Source: Acanthochlamys bracteata | Lineage: Eukaryota > Streptophyta > Magnoliopsida > Pandanales > Velloziaceae | Length of the DNA: 64,000 bases | Assembly: GCA_019914995.1 (NCBI GenBank) | Contig: CM034141.1 | Span: 1,054,001-1,118,000 of the forward strand | Reading direction: 5' to 3' | Made by a program: the position numbers and the translations under genes | In this document: one piece after another, positions 1 through 11,836 of the stretch | How the letters are laid out: each line of letters begins with the position of its first letter | How positions within the stretch are numbered: position 1 is the stretch's first letter | Notes under the pieces: generated by a model | The model's input: the letters and a program-made list of their open reading frames with translations, nothing else | What the model was told of the DNA's origin: nothing | The model's database searches: none

Positions 1-798
1 TACCATTGAATACATCATATACTATAACATTATTGTTCACACAAAGTTTCATAAAGTTTGGATATAACTATTGCTCCGATTTATGCTAATAAATTATTAA
101 ATTGTATATGTTCATCAAATTTTTATTTTGATTGAGCACAAAAATATCATCCAAATGATCTAAACTCTTGTCAATATGATATATGAAATACATAGTCATA
201 TCCAACGGTATAGATTTTGATAAATAACTTTTTATAAATAAATTTTTATAAATAAATTTTAATTTATTATTTTTTATAATAATAGTGATCAGGAAAAGCT
301 GACGGTCGATATTGCTTATCAATCGCGACCAGACATGTACGGTCACTATTATGCTAAAGTAATAACTACCGCCCTTAAAAACGATCATATCGTTCTAAAG
401 CATTCACGACTATGGACCAGAACGGTCGCTATTGCTTTAAGAAATAGCGTCTGATCAACAACAGTCGCTATTGCTTTAGGACAATAGCAATTCGCTAGCT
501 GTTTTGATTATTGTTTGTTGTATAATAGTGATTGGGTACACCGCGGTCGTTGATACGGTTAAGTAGCGATCAGTATGTCACGGTCACGAATATCTGATAA
601 CTAATGTTAGAATTAGTAGCGACCGTAACCATAAAACAGTTGCCGATTCGTAAATACTTGCGACCGTCGATGATGCTGGTCGCTATTACTTTTATAACAG
701 CAACCGCTTTGATGCCGGTCGCTGTTGGTTTTCATTAGCGACCATTTTTTCTTAGTCGCTAATTATTTGGTCGCTAATGACATATGTTTCTTGTAGTG
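1..798. mobile_element. CACTA (En/Spm) transposon, one terminal region; other end lies outside the window
   Basis: The sequence ends at 798 with TTTCTTGTAGTG, the reverse complement of CACTACAAGAAA, which is the standard terminus of plant CACTA elements. The next three bases (TAT, 799-801) would be the 3-bp target duplication. Inward of the end, roughly 290-780, a short motif of the form CGGTCGCTATTGCTTTA and its variants recurs many times in both orientations, as expected of CACTA subterminal transposase-binding repeats. No transposase coding sequence is visible here; the 100-codon minus-strand open frame at 86-388 looks like chance coding across the repeats. The element is truncated by the window edge, so autonomy cannot be judged. 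Confidence 0.85.
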
Positions 799-935
799 TA
801 TGTTATAAAAAAGAATCTCCAGCAGACCGATAGCAGATAATTTCTTTCCTAAAATTTTCTTAAAAATTTTTAGTTGAGGGCCTTTATATCTCTTTTAAAG
901 AAAAACCTTTCGTTAACTTATTTTCTTGAATCAGT

Positions 936-1500
936 TAGAGGTGGTAATATATGACCCTATCCGTGAATTCAATATGAAAGTGATTTATTTAAATCGACTT
1001 CGGATTAGTTTCGTATCAATTTAAAATTGATCCGATAATTTAAATAGATTTGAGTTGGGCGTAGATTGATCTGAAATTGACATATTTAATCTATCTACTT
1101 GCTTGTGTAGTATATATTTTCTAAATATTAAATATTTAAAATAATTATATTAAATTTTAATTTAATTTATATATATATTGCTAGATTTATTATATTTTGT
1201 TAATTTTTACTTAATTTAACAATTTTATTAATTCAACTTTTTTATTTATTTTGGATATATGATACTCAATAATTTTCACCTATTCTTGTTAGAAATCAAT
1301 TCTATAGTTCTTCTTTTAATAATTTGAATATTAAATAGGTCGACCAAAATTTGATACGGTTACTAAATAAGTTAGATATGATCGATAATTTTAATTTTTA
1401 AATATATAGATGAGATTATAGTTGAAAATTTTTGATATTATTATTAAATAGATCGATTCGAATTTAATTTATTAATCTATATCTTAATTCTTCAAATTTG
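936..1500. repeat. Putative hAT-like non-autonomous repeat, copy A
   Basis: The stretch starts TAGAGGTGGTAATATATGAC, very close to TAGAGATGACAATATATGAT at 41967. It contains repeated GATCGAT/GATCCG-type motifs in AT-rich DNA like the copies at 19311 and 41967. The right border is not clear; about 1500 is an estimate. No coding frame is convincing. Confidence 0.5.
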
Positions 1501-2796
1501 GTATCCGCAAATCATTAACTTATATGCTCAAATCTACTCATATATATATATATATATATATATATTTATTTATTTATTAAGATTTTCTTTTTGATAATTT
1601 CATTTCATATGGTATTCTTAGTAGTGCATCCATTCGTTAGCTTGCATTTTCATCACGCTATTTTTTCTATATTTTACAAATTTACCACTTCAGTATTCAA
1701 TCAAATCAAAATATTTATTAACGTTACCACCGTTTCGTAAAATTTCTTTTAAAGTTTGTTAGTTGTTATCTTTCCATCGCATAAAATAAGCTATCGAAAG
1801 AAGTGCTTCTTTAACTTTTGATCTATCGCTCCATTTTTTTAAGCTATGAGATATAAATCATGCAAAGGAGTTTTGATTTTTATTATTAGAGGCTTCGTTT
1901 TGCAAAACATTTATAGAGGTAATTTGAATTTTAATATAAATGAATTTTTTATTACTTTTCTTTTGTTAGATAAAAATCCCGAAGTTCGTGGACCGTCTGC
2001 CCTGTTTTCGTTTCCTTTCTCTCTCTCCACTACTAACTATTACCTTTCAATCTTTCTCGACCTCTTCTCGACCTACAAGATCGAAAGGAAAATTTAATTG
2101 GAATTGTCTAACAGGGACTGAAGAAAGATTGATTTGTTTTGAAGATTTTGTTTGGTCTCTGAGCTGGTTAGTGCTTCGTTTTGATTGGTTTTGATTGAAA
2201 AAGATTCGATTTTTATTAATTTGATCATACATTTGTTACAATTTTCATTTTTAAGAGAATTGATAAAGATTCGAATTGTAGAAGAGGGTTCAGAAAGATT
2301 GTTTCTTTTTTGAACTTTATGTTTGGTTCCTGAGCTGGTGAGTTCTTTGTTTTGATTGATTATGTTTGAAAATGATTCAATTTTTACTGATCTGACAATA
2401 CTTTGGTACATTTTCTTGTTTTTTAAAGAGAATTTGAATGAACTGGGACTGGAAAATTTTCTTTAGATTTGAATGCTTTGTATTTTCTTCTCGTTTATGG
2501 TAGTTGGATAGATGAATGATAACAGAACTTTTGTAGATTAAGAAATCTAGAGTTTGTATTTCTTTTTTGGTTTGCAAAGGAAAAAAAAAAAGGAAATTCG
2601 CATTATTTTCAATAGAGTAGCTTGATTTGTTGTCTAAGGTGATTTTGTAATTTAGAGGGAAAGATTGATTTAGTGCTATTTTCTGGTGATAGACTTTAGA
2701 TTTCGTTATAAATTAAAATATTTTGTTATTTAATTTGTTTTCCTTAAATGCTGATTGATTTTGCTGCAGCTTACGCATTGGTAGTATAATTACATT
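1501..2796. other. AT-rich spacer and probable 5' UTR/leader intron of the bZIP gene
   Basis: A (TA)n run lies at about 1541-1564. From about 1980 the sequence becomes CT-rich (CTCTCTCCACTACTAAC), as in a plant 5' UTR. A CTGCAG just upstream of the ATG (about 2765) may be the acceptor of a leader intron. The short open frames here have no recognisable product. Confidence 0.4.
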
Positions 2797-5700
2797 ATGA
2801 AAGGGGCGTCCAACTTCAGGAACACCACTTGTTCTTCCAGCAAACAGTCATTCCTGCCTCCCAGAATCCCTTTTCCACCAGCTCCACCATCATATCAAGA
2901 TTATAGCTCTGGCCATGTCGCTGGATTAAAGGGTGTGCCAAACCCAAGAGATGGACAAAGGCAACATCTACGTACATCCTCCGACAGCTTTGCCATTGAG
3001 GAGCGGCCTGAATGGCTTGATGATCTTCTTAACGAGACTGAAACACCTGTCAGACGGGGAGCTCATAGGCGATCGTCAAGCGACTCCTTTGCATACTTGG
3101 ATGGGGCCCATGCAGCCAGTCTTTATTCAAATGTGGATAATCTAGCACAAGATGTTCCAAGGCGCGGTGACATAATGCCACAAGCATCATGGGGGGCAGA
3201 GGATTTTGACAAATATAAAAATTTCCCCTGTCATTATTTTCCAGAAGCAAGCTCTTCTAGCATGTCTCACAATACGAATTGGGAGCCTGCTTTGAGTGCA
3301 ATGTCTTACCTCAGTAGTTATTCTGTCTCCAAAGATAAGATTTCACATCAAGGGCCGTCTTCTATCAATAAGGAAACTGAGGCATCAATTTCTAGTTCCA
3401 CTGTGGCGCAAGATCAAGAACCATCTAACCACGACTCAGAAGAGCCTTTAGAAAGGAAGGAAGGCTCACGAGCTAAGAATCCTCAACAAGAAACGGAGCA
3501 AAAGCGTGCGAAGCAGTAAGTATTTGCTTGGTTTATTCTCTAGCTTACTCCACAACAAACTTTTGTGTCATTGTATTTGCCTGTCAGGAAACACTTACTA
3601 TTCTAGAACAACCTTCCAGGACCCTTACACATTGTGGAATGTACTAGAAAATGGACTTCTCTGCATGGTTATTAGGAAAAGTTATTCTTGATAGGCAAGT
3701 CAAACCTTTGTGTTTATCTAATTTTTAATACAAAATACTGTCTTAGAGGCTTTATATTTTGGATACTGATTAGTTTGAAACTGCTATTCCTAAATAGTAA
3801 TTAATCTTTTCCATGTCTCGTCATGAGAGCATATTTATTTAGGGTTCAATCTTCCTTTTGTTTCCTTTTGAAGCACTGATGTTCAGTCCATCTGCTCTTC
3901 ATCTCCCGTGATAGTCAGTCCTGAAACCAGCATCTATCATTTCCTTGTTTTTCTTCATTGAAGAATTTGACAGGGTATCTTGGCAACAACCATTACTTGT
4001 ATCCTTCAAGTGGAGCAGCTAGTGATGTTCCCTTTCTACCTATGATACTAAAAGAAAATTATGACTTCTTGGGTTTTAGTTTCTTTGATTCTTACGTATC
4101 TTCTACTCCTTAGGCTATGTTCAGCTTTTTGTTTGTTTCTTTTGAGCTCATTCTCCTTTATGGTTTCCACCCATCTATCATCTTACTGCTCTCTTTTAAA
4201 CATCTAACTAGTACTTCTCATGCCCTGAAGCACACAAATATTTTATATTTTGACCTGGATCGTGGGCTAAGAATGTGCTAAGATATGTTTTCCAGCTTGA
4301 ATGTAAACTTCTTATATCTGAAGATAGTTTGACTTATGTTTGCAAAGGCTATGGTTGTTCTCTAGAATTTATGACTTATTAATAGTCTGGCTAAGCTTGA
4401 AGTTTGAAGATTTTGGGTGGAAAAGTTCTGAGCTTGTTCCAACTGTGTCAGTTGTGAGATACCATGTTAGTACCATGCATATGCTATTTAGGTGCAAGAA
4501 ACTAATTTCTCAGTTGAAAATCACTGATTTACTTTTATTGCAGGCAATTTGCTCAGCGTTCACGGGTAAGGAAACTGCAGTACATAGCAGAGCTGGAAAG
4601 AAATGTCCGAGCATTACAGGTTAAGAGTCTATTGTTGAGAATGACCCTACAAATTGATGATTTCTATGTCCCAAGTTTGTTCTAGAGTTTGTTTAATTTG
4701 TAAAATTTAGGCAGAAAGATCAGAAGTTTCAGCTGAGGTGGAGTTTCTGGATCAGCAGAACCTTATACTGAACTTGGAAAACAAGGCTCTCAAGCAAAGA
4801 CTGGATAGTTTGCAACAGGAGCACCTTATAAAATGCTGTAAGAATTTAGCTTCACTCCCATGCCTTTTATACTACACGTCATTGCAAGAGCAACTTTTGC
4901 AGGTCTCATAGATAAGGAAGCAAGCAGGATTTGGAGGGGAAACCTAAATTTAGAGAAGTCAATTTGTTCTCCTGGAATTTGTTATCTTGGTTCATATTTT
5001 ACGGACTCAACACAGAGTTGCATTTTATCATAAAAATATGCATTTTGGAAGTGTTTGAAGAGAATGCCATGATTTGGATGTCTTAAGAATAAAGGGCTGT
5101 AAGAATTGCTAGGCTTCAGATTAGGGAACATAATAAAGCATAGTTGCTTCTGTTCACTATAGAAAGATCGATCCTTGTCTCAGGTTATAGAGGAGACGCA
5201 AGACCTTAGAGGCAAGCCTAGCGAAAAGCATTTCTTAATAGGTCCAAAGGTTAAAGTTCTGTGGTCTAATAGACTAAGTTTTCAGTGCCTCTTCATATCA
5301 TTGCGTCCATTGTTTATTAAACCTCATAATATGTTGAATAAAAACTTTTAAATAGATTTGGCCTGCATGCACGCTTGAAAATGGTGCACAGTTGTATGTA
5401 TCGTTGTAGCCCCAAAATTTTTGTCTATACTTCTAGTAGTATCACTCAAAAACAATTTTTCAGTTAATGGACTTGCCCTACTTAGCCTACTAAAGGATGG
5501 CTGTTAGATAGGACTCCCCATGTCTTTTGTCTTCACGGGAACTGTTCATGAAATCAAATTCTAAGAAATTGAGGCAACCAGACAACCCAAGTCATTCCTT
5601 ATTGGTTGTGCTGAAAGCCTCTTCATGTTTTACTATTTCATAATCTTGGTTCAAATTTGAATGGATGGCCTAATTTTTTATATTAGTCAATGTAGTCCAG

Positions 5701-5895
5701 CAGGAGATGTTGGATAGAGAGATTGCTCGTCTCCGGGCAGTGTACCATCACCAGCAGCAACAACAGCAACTACCTCCCCCAACTCATAGTCGCAGCAGGA
5801 GTAGAGATCTCGATGAGCAATTCGCTAATCTCTCTATAAAGCATAATGAAGCGAATTCCAGCAGAGATCCCGTTACTGGCCCGCTTCGTATTTAG
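2797..5895 (+). CDS. bZIP transcription factor, At4g06598-like (group E-related)
   Basis: The coding exons are 2797-3515, 4544-4619, 4711-4837 and 5696-5895, joining in frame with GT-AG borders to give 373 residues. The N-terminal half is low-complexity and Ser-rich and contains WLDDLLNE and [12 protein letters not shown], a block I recognise from proteins named after Arabidopsis At4g06598. The basic region (about 236-250, [17 protein letters not shown]) runs into a leucine zipper through exon 3 and the start of exon 4. A Gln-rich stretch follows, and the protein ends DPVTGPLRI. It should act in the nucleus as a dimeric DNA-binding regulator. The usually invariant Asn of the N-x7-R/K basic motif is Lys here (K239). 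As I recall, the same KQQFAQRS form occurs in other At4g06598-like proteins, so it is probably a lineage trait rather than damage. The targets cannot be read from sequence. Confidence 0.87.
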
Positions 5896-6950
5896 AAATC
5901 CTCCAACTCTGTCCACCTTAATTGTAGCTTCAGGGTTTCACTTCTAGAAGTCGGGTAACCTTTTCTATCAGGGAGGTTAACTAGCTCCGCGTCTGTACAT
6001 TATGTTTTAAACTGTTACTCCTTACTTATACTTCTGCACCTGACGGTCATCTTCACATTAGTCTGTTAAGGTGAATGACTCGTCGGAGGTGTTAGGCGGT
6101 TAGGGTACTGTAGCTTTATTTTCTTTGTGCATCTGTATCCTATCTGTAACTCTCCTCAGATGCTCTGATAGCTTGTTCTATTTCTCCCTTTCGTTCTTTA
6201 GCTTCTTTAGTTTTCCTGGTTTAGTTGGCTATGCATGTCAATACATTTCTTGCCTCAGTATCAGTTGGTGACTTAAACCTGTCATGTGTTGCTGGTTGTT
6301 TGTTAAGTTCCTTACGGCTGTGGGCGTGTTTACCTAAAGTTTGAGCTTATTTTTTCACCAAAAATTTTACTTTTTTCACTTTCAGAATAAAGTAAACTAA
6401 AATTAAACTTAATATTTTAAACTAAAAATTAAACACTCCTTCAAGGTTAAGAGATTGATAATATTCACCTCGGGAACTGTAATTTCGATAGCAAAGCAAA
6501 ATACCATAGTGCCAAGGAAAATACCATGTTATGGCGAGTTTATTTTGTTCTGAATTGAAATTTTTAACATTGAGTTTTTAAAAGCGAATTATTTTAAAAT
6601 ATAAGACTCGAAAATAAAAATAAGTTCAACTTTTGTATTTATTTATTATTAAATAAATTTAAAAATAAAACTTTTAGTTTAAAATTTGAATTTTGAAAAT
6701 GAAACTTTTTGTTGAAAAAATTGAATTGAACTTTTATATTTATTTTGATTTGAAGATAAATTGGAAGTAAAATTTTGAAGAGAAAGTGAGATCGAAGTGT
6801 TAAGTAAAGATGCCGGTGTTAGTCCAATACCAAGTTACCAACACGTTGGGACTGACATTTGATATTATGTTAGTATTGACCCTTTTAGTGTAAACAAATG
6901 TTTTAGAAGAACTACATTGAAAATTTTCTTAACATTAAACCACCCTTCTT
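5896..6950. other. bZIP 3' UTR followed by AT-rich repeat DNA
   Basis: The 3' UTR probably runs to about 6320. From about 6324 a GGGCGTGTTTACC motif, matched inversely by TAAACACTCC near 6430, suggests a small inverted-repeat element of about 115 bp. AT-rich sequence follows to about 6800. No gene is seen. Confidence 0.4.
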
Positions 6951-8242
6951 CTATCACTCCCCGCGCTGCAGCCGTGCACCGCCGTCGCCGTCTTACCTCC
7001 GCCGCCCACAGCACAGCTATTCTACCGTCGTATCTCCCCCGCCAACGACCCATCCCCGCTGCCGCTGGACGTAGTTGGTTTGTATGACGTGGATTGAATT
7101 AAAAAAAGATCGCATCTTTATTTTATACTTGTAGATCTTGGCCATTTTGGGGGTTAGAAGTTGTATGGATTCTTTTTTTTTGCAGTAAACGATCGCGTAC
7201 AGTGAAAATGGTTGAGTTATTGTTGGTAGTAGATTGAATTAATATTCACTTGGCAAAAAAATTGTTTATGTGTGCACCTTTTTTTTAAGAACTGAATGGC
7301 TTTAGGGCAATGTTATAACTTCGAAACTGTATGTGCTACAGAAATTGCGATGTTTAAGAAGTTTTTAGTCATGACATAAACTTGCTGGAGTTTTGTCTTG
7401 AGTTTAGTTGATTGATCTCAAAAATTTCGAAGCTACCTTATTCATTGTGGATATAGTTCTTGATTTGGGTTAGCTATGAAGAAGTTGAGAGCAATCAGTA
7501 ATCATTTGCTATCTTGTTATATAAATTCTGTGCTCATCAGTTTATGCGGACATATGTTGGAAAATGATATGATACCTTTTACGTCCCTGCTAGTGGTGAG
7601 TGCTCATTCCTAGTTTCTTCTGTGTAAGATGAAAACGGATAGTGAGTCAACTTGGAATCAATTGAGAATTTGAAATTATTTCTCCCACAAACTAAAAGTT
7701 TATGCTTCCTAGTGTAATCATTTTGTTTCTTGCTCACTATTTCTGATTATATTTCTTTCTCTCTCAACTATGCATTTTATTCTTGTATCCCAAATACTTA
7801 AGTTGGTTTGACTCATTGTTCGATGACATCTAGTTTTTCATTTATTAGTGTATGGGTCTATGCACATTTATAGACTTGATTTATATAAAATTTCTTTGGA
7901 CTTAGATTTTGTGCATACAACTAATGTTGCATGTCAAATGCTATTATTATGTGTTGAAAGAATTTGTTCGCTTTCTTGTTTTTGCATAGAATTGTGTTGA
8001 TTCCCCTTGGCATTGTTACCTTTACTTCTTTCTTCTGATTTGTGAGTTTCTTCTTTAGGAGTTTTTGCATTGTGAATCTGAAACATTCTTATCTGCATTG
8101 CAGATTGTGATAGGCCACTAAAATCATGAGGAGTTCTTATTAAACAAAATTGCTTAGAACAACACAGAATCACCTGATTGGGTTTTGATATTGCCTCAAA
8201 TAGACCCTTAAAATCTTTTATTTGCACTTGGCAACATATGCA
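6951..8242 (+). other. Probable 5' UTR exon and leader intron of the bL12m gene
   Basis: A GC- and CT-rich island at about 6955-7070, including repeated CCGCCG, resembles a transcription start/5' UTR. It is followed by about 1 kb of T-rich DNA, then CATTGCAG at about 8096-8103 with a plausible acceptor before 8104. No coding frame other than the downstream gene is supported. Confidence 0.4.
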
Positions 8243-8824
8243 ATGAGGTTCTTGGCACTAACTAGAGGAATCCGTATCTCTTCCTCCCCATTTAGAGGAG
8301 TTATATTACTTCCTCAGCAACGTGAGCTCCAGACAAATTCTACTGCTTCTGACCCCCAATCCAAGCCCAAGAAGTATAAGTACCCTGATGTCTATGACCC
8401 GTTTGGACCTCGGCCTCCTCCATCCAAGAAGATCATAGAGCTTGCTGAGCGTATAATGGAACTTCCACCTGGAGAAATGAGACAGATAGGACCTGCTCTT
8501 CAGATAAAGCTAAAACAACCCATACTGCAGTCAATAGCATCTGGAGGATTTAATATGGGACCACAAAGTGGTGGTGATACTGCTGCTGCAAAGCCTGAGG
8601 AGAAGGAAAAGACTGCATTTGATGTCAAGCTGGAGAAATTTGATGCCGCAGCTAAAATTAAAGTTATCAAAGAGGTCAGAGGTTTTACTAATCTCGGCCT
8701 GAAGGAAGCTAAGGATCTGGTAGAGAAAACACCTGTCATTTTGAAACAAGGCGTGACGAAAGAAGAAGCTAATGAGATAATACTAAAGATAAAGGCAGCT
8801 GGTGGCACTGCTGTCATGGAATGA
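8243..8824 (+). CDS. Mitochondrial large-subunit ribosomal protein bL12 (L7/L12)
   Basis: A single 193-codon exon. The N-terminal about 35 residues are rich in Arg, Ser and Leu with few acidic residues, like a mitochondrial presequence. A plant-type linker with [20 protein letters not shown] follows. The C-terminal domain (about 125-193) is a typical L7/L12 fold: [20 protein letters not shown], then [13 protein letters not shown] and the end [13 protein letters not shown]7/L12 forms the stalk that recruits and stimulates translational GTPases; this copy should serve the mitoribosome. The first in-frame ATG is at 8243. A 3-codon upstream frame, ATGCAATGA at 8238-8246, ends by overlapping that ATG. 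The longer frame from 8222 begins with TTG and is not a likely start. Confidence 0.9.
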   Translation: MRFLALTRGIRISSSPFRGVILLPQQRELQTNSTASDPQSKPKKYKYPDVYDPFGPRPPPSKKIIELAERIMELPPGEMRQIGPALQIKLKQPILQSIASGGFNMGPQSGGDTAAAKPEEKEKTAFDVKLEKFDAAAKIKVIKEVRGFTNLGLKEAKDLVEKTPVILKQGVTKEEANEIILKIKAAGGTAVME

Positions 8825-10029
8825 AGAAGTTCTTTCATAATTCACCAGGTAACATACAAATATCCAGATATCAAACATGCGTTCTGTTCTGTTTCCATGC
8901 CTATCAAACTTTGCATCTTTGAAGCCACTACGAGGTTTTTGGCTTCTGCAGGAAATGATGTGATATGTAAAACAAATCGATGGTATTCTCGAATAACAAA
9001 GATTACGGTAAGCAATATCTGTAGTAATAAACTGGTTGATCAAGAACATTGTTCATGATTAATCAATCAGGTTAGTCTTCAGGTAAAGGTTCTGTAAATC
9101 TTTGGTTTAGGTTAACTTTGATTTGGTTTTGATCTCAGACAAGTTCAACTAGTTTACCTAGTATTGTGACTCTTATGTCCAACCACAAGCTCAACAAAGC
9201 ATATGAATTTCAGGTGTTAAAACACATCAAAGTGATATGAAATTTTGTAAGGGAATGTTTACATAACATTCAATGGAGTTCAGAGTCTGAACTCGGGGTA
9301 CATTTTTCTTCTCCTGCAAGGGACGATCTACCGAAGCTTTCACTAAATCATCTTTTGTGTTTGTCTTTTGTTTTTGTTTTCTTTTAATATTTGCATAACT
9401 AAAATGAGAAATTTGTTTCAGTATTTCTAAGCCAACTCCTTTTTATTTTTCTTCAACCTGACTATTTGAAACTCTGCCAATTGCTCATATAATAATTCAG
9501 AGATTTTGTTGCCACTTGCTCGCAACAATTTTGAATCAAAGTGGCAAATTTCTGGGTGAAAGTGACTAAATGTGTGTTTCAAATATTCGAAATTCTAATT
9601 TATTTCGATAGAATCAATTATGAATAGTTAATATATTTCAAATATAAATTAAAATTCAGAATCATTTCTCAAAAATTATTATATTTTATTTTTAATTTGA
9701 AACGAATAATTCAAACATAAGAATTTAATTTTAATTTTAATTTTAATTTATTTTTAAAAATCTGTATTTCTCGTTTTTTCGCCGAACTCGCTTTCGCTTT
9801 TAAAACACCGCCTAACAGAAGCTTCATCAAAAGCTTCACATACCTGAAAGAAACCATGTACCATCACTCCCTCCAACATCAGCAATTTCTCCAGCGCCGG
9901 CGGCACTCCGCCTATTTCATGTACACCAGAACGACGGCGGTGAAAAGGAGCTTCTTCGCCGCCGTGGCTACAGTGTAGAAAACCCCCGCCGAGTTTCTAA
10001 GATACTAGTTAGTGTTCACTGTGCATACT
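8825..10029. other. bL12m 3' UTR and AT-rich spacer
   Basis: The 3' UTR probably extends to about 9080. From about 9560 to 9765 the sequence is AT-rich with GTGTGTTTCAAATATTCGAAATT on one side and AATTCAAACATAAG on the other, weakly like a degenerate inverted-repeat element. At 9855-9980 there is a GC-rich piece with a 40-codon open frame I do not recognise; it may belong to the decayed gene that follows. Confidence 0.35.
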
Positions 10030-11086
10030 ATGGCGAAAGCGTGGCGGAGATCGTGCCGCCTGGTAAGCCAACGTCTGTCCCGGTACACGACAGCAGCATC
10101 CTGATGCCGCGCTGACCCCTCTCCTAGAGCGCTCCAAGATCGAGAACATCTTCAAACGATTAATACAACCGTCGCCGATAAAGTGTTATCGGCCGATGTT
10201 TTGGGGTCGCGGTTGTTCTATGCCGAAGGAGAAGACGATGAATCGCTCTCTCTGTAGCAACCATGCAACCACGCACAAGCCTTCTCTGCTAAACTGTGGT
10301 AGGTTCTGGTGCTCGGAGTATGGAAAAAGAACTAGACATGCAGCATTGGATCGATCGTAGACGGGAGGAGATTTCACGGCCAGAATCCTGCCGTCATGGG
10401 AAACTACGCAGGCAAACCACGCTCTGCGCTTTCCGACAGCTCGAAGATAGGTGGGGGCCAAGCGCGAAGACGTAGTTAACATGTTCTCTTCAGATGGGTT
10501 CGTCTCTCCTCTCCTCCACCAAGGTTCAGGTCTATATCATCTGCGAGCCCTCTGCGGCAGTCGTGCCGCACGCATTGAAGCCTTTTCGGCGTACCGTTTG
10601 AAGGCTATTGGCGTTTGGTAGGGGATAGAGATTTGAAATGCCACATGGCATCGCCGGTGGCCGGGAGATTTACTTCGACATGGATCCCCGAGGCATGCGC
10701 AATACGTTGGAAAACTTGTTTCCATGGCCTTGAAGGAAGCCTAAGTAGAGGACATTATAGAGAAGCATCCGGGTAACGTTTGCTGTCGCTGAAGTTGCTA
10801 AGGAGACGGCAAACGAGTCCCAGTTCTTGGAGTTCAACGACTGGATCAAAGAAACAAAGAAGAAGAAGCACGGCAGATTGGCACCGGTTCACATGCTGCT
10901 GGCACTAGGAGCACCGGTGCTGATGGTGCCATCACGCACAGCATCCACATGAGCATGGACTTCGGATTTGGCAAGCCTGTGCTGTTATGGCACAGGCAGC
11001 AGTAGCAACGACAGCATATGGCCCAAGCTTGCTTGAGAGCTCGAGTCAGACTCATCTCATATTCTCCGGCCACTCAGCAACCTGTA
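10030..11086 (+). pseudogene. Decayed BAHD-type acyltransferase
   Basis: BAHD-like fragments occur in order on the plus strand but in different frames with stops between them. Near 10040 there is VAEIVPPGKPTSVPVHDSS, like the N-terminal PxxPTP region. About 10540-10610 reads SRAARIEAFSAYRLKAIG, like the SRVEALSAYVWKA block. About 10690-10860 reads YVGKLVSMALKEASVEDI and then FLEFNDWIKETK, like the YFGN...DWVE region. About 10900-10985 reads TGADG followed by MDFGFGKPV, matching the DFGWGKP hallmark. The end reads ELESDSSHILRPLS. BAHD enzymes move acyl groups from CoA thioesters to alcohols or amines in secondary metabolism. I could not find an HxxxD motif, and there are many frameshifts. Higher GC than the surroundings fits an originally coding stretch. 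Confidence 0.65.
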
Positions 11087-11836
11087 ACTTGCGCCAAATT
11101 ACAAGACGGTCTTCTTATTAAGATCTATCTACATATGAAGTGTAAGAAGAAATAATAATAATCTCAGAGGCCATTCCCTGCCAAATAACGAGAACAAATG
11201 AAATTAATCGCCTATATCAGTAAGAACATTACCTGATGAATCCAATCCAAGTAGCAAAAAGGGAAAATGGAAGCATAAGTTTCTTGATTTTCCATAACCA
11301 TAAGGAGAGCAAAGCACCGGTAAGTAGTAAATGATTATTAAAAGCCCAGAAAAAGATCCCAAGGGCTGGGGCGCTCCTAACATATCCATGAACATTTTTT
11401 AGGGTTTCTTCAAAATAAAAATTGCCCAGGTGAGATTAAAATGCAGGCGCTATAACAGATATAACATTGGCACAAAGCAACTACAACCAAACACAACAAG
11501 TGGCTAAAATGAACTCCTGCGTTCCAGTTGCTCTGGCATCCCAGCACCATGACTCCATCATTTTTCTTGACCCTATTAAGGAAAAGATAACATACTTATT
11601 CCAATGGCAAAATCCTTGTATGACAGAAACATATCAGAAGCTTTTTATAACAGATGCACATATGAAGCATAGCCAGAGTTTATAGCCGTATGTCTCATGC
11701 TCAGAGTTCATCATTTTCAACAGGCACTGATAGTAGAGCAATATGCTACCAAGTTTAATAGACATGACAAGCTAACAGCTATTCCAGAAAGGCCATCTAG
11801 TTGTAGGCGATCCTCAAGAACTCAACAAGGGTTTTG
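11087..11836. other. Spacer or 3' UTR of the Mic10 gene
   Basis: No recognisable coding sequence on either strand. Because the Mic10 gene runs leftward, some of this may be its 3' UTR. Confidence 0.3.

Noticed and set aside
86-388. 100-codon minus-strand frame
   Set aside because: It overlaps the CACTA subterminal repeat field, has biased AT-rich composition and no recognisable domain.
1540-1564. (TA)n tract, and similar at 62668-62712, considered as a regulatory or origin-like element
   Set aside because: Plain microsatellites inside AT-rich DNA; no further structure.
8500-8838. 112-codon minus-strand frame
   Set aside because: Antisense to the bL12m C-terminal domain.
10186-11073. Three minus-strand frames considered as genes
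   Set aside because: The plus strand of the same interval carries BAHD motifs in order; the minus-strand products resemble nothing.
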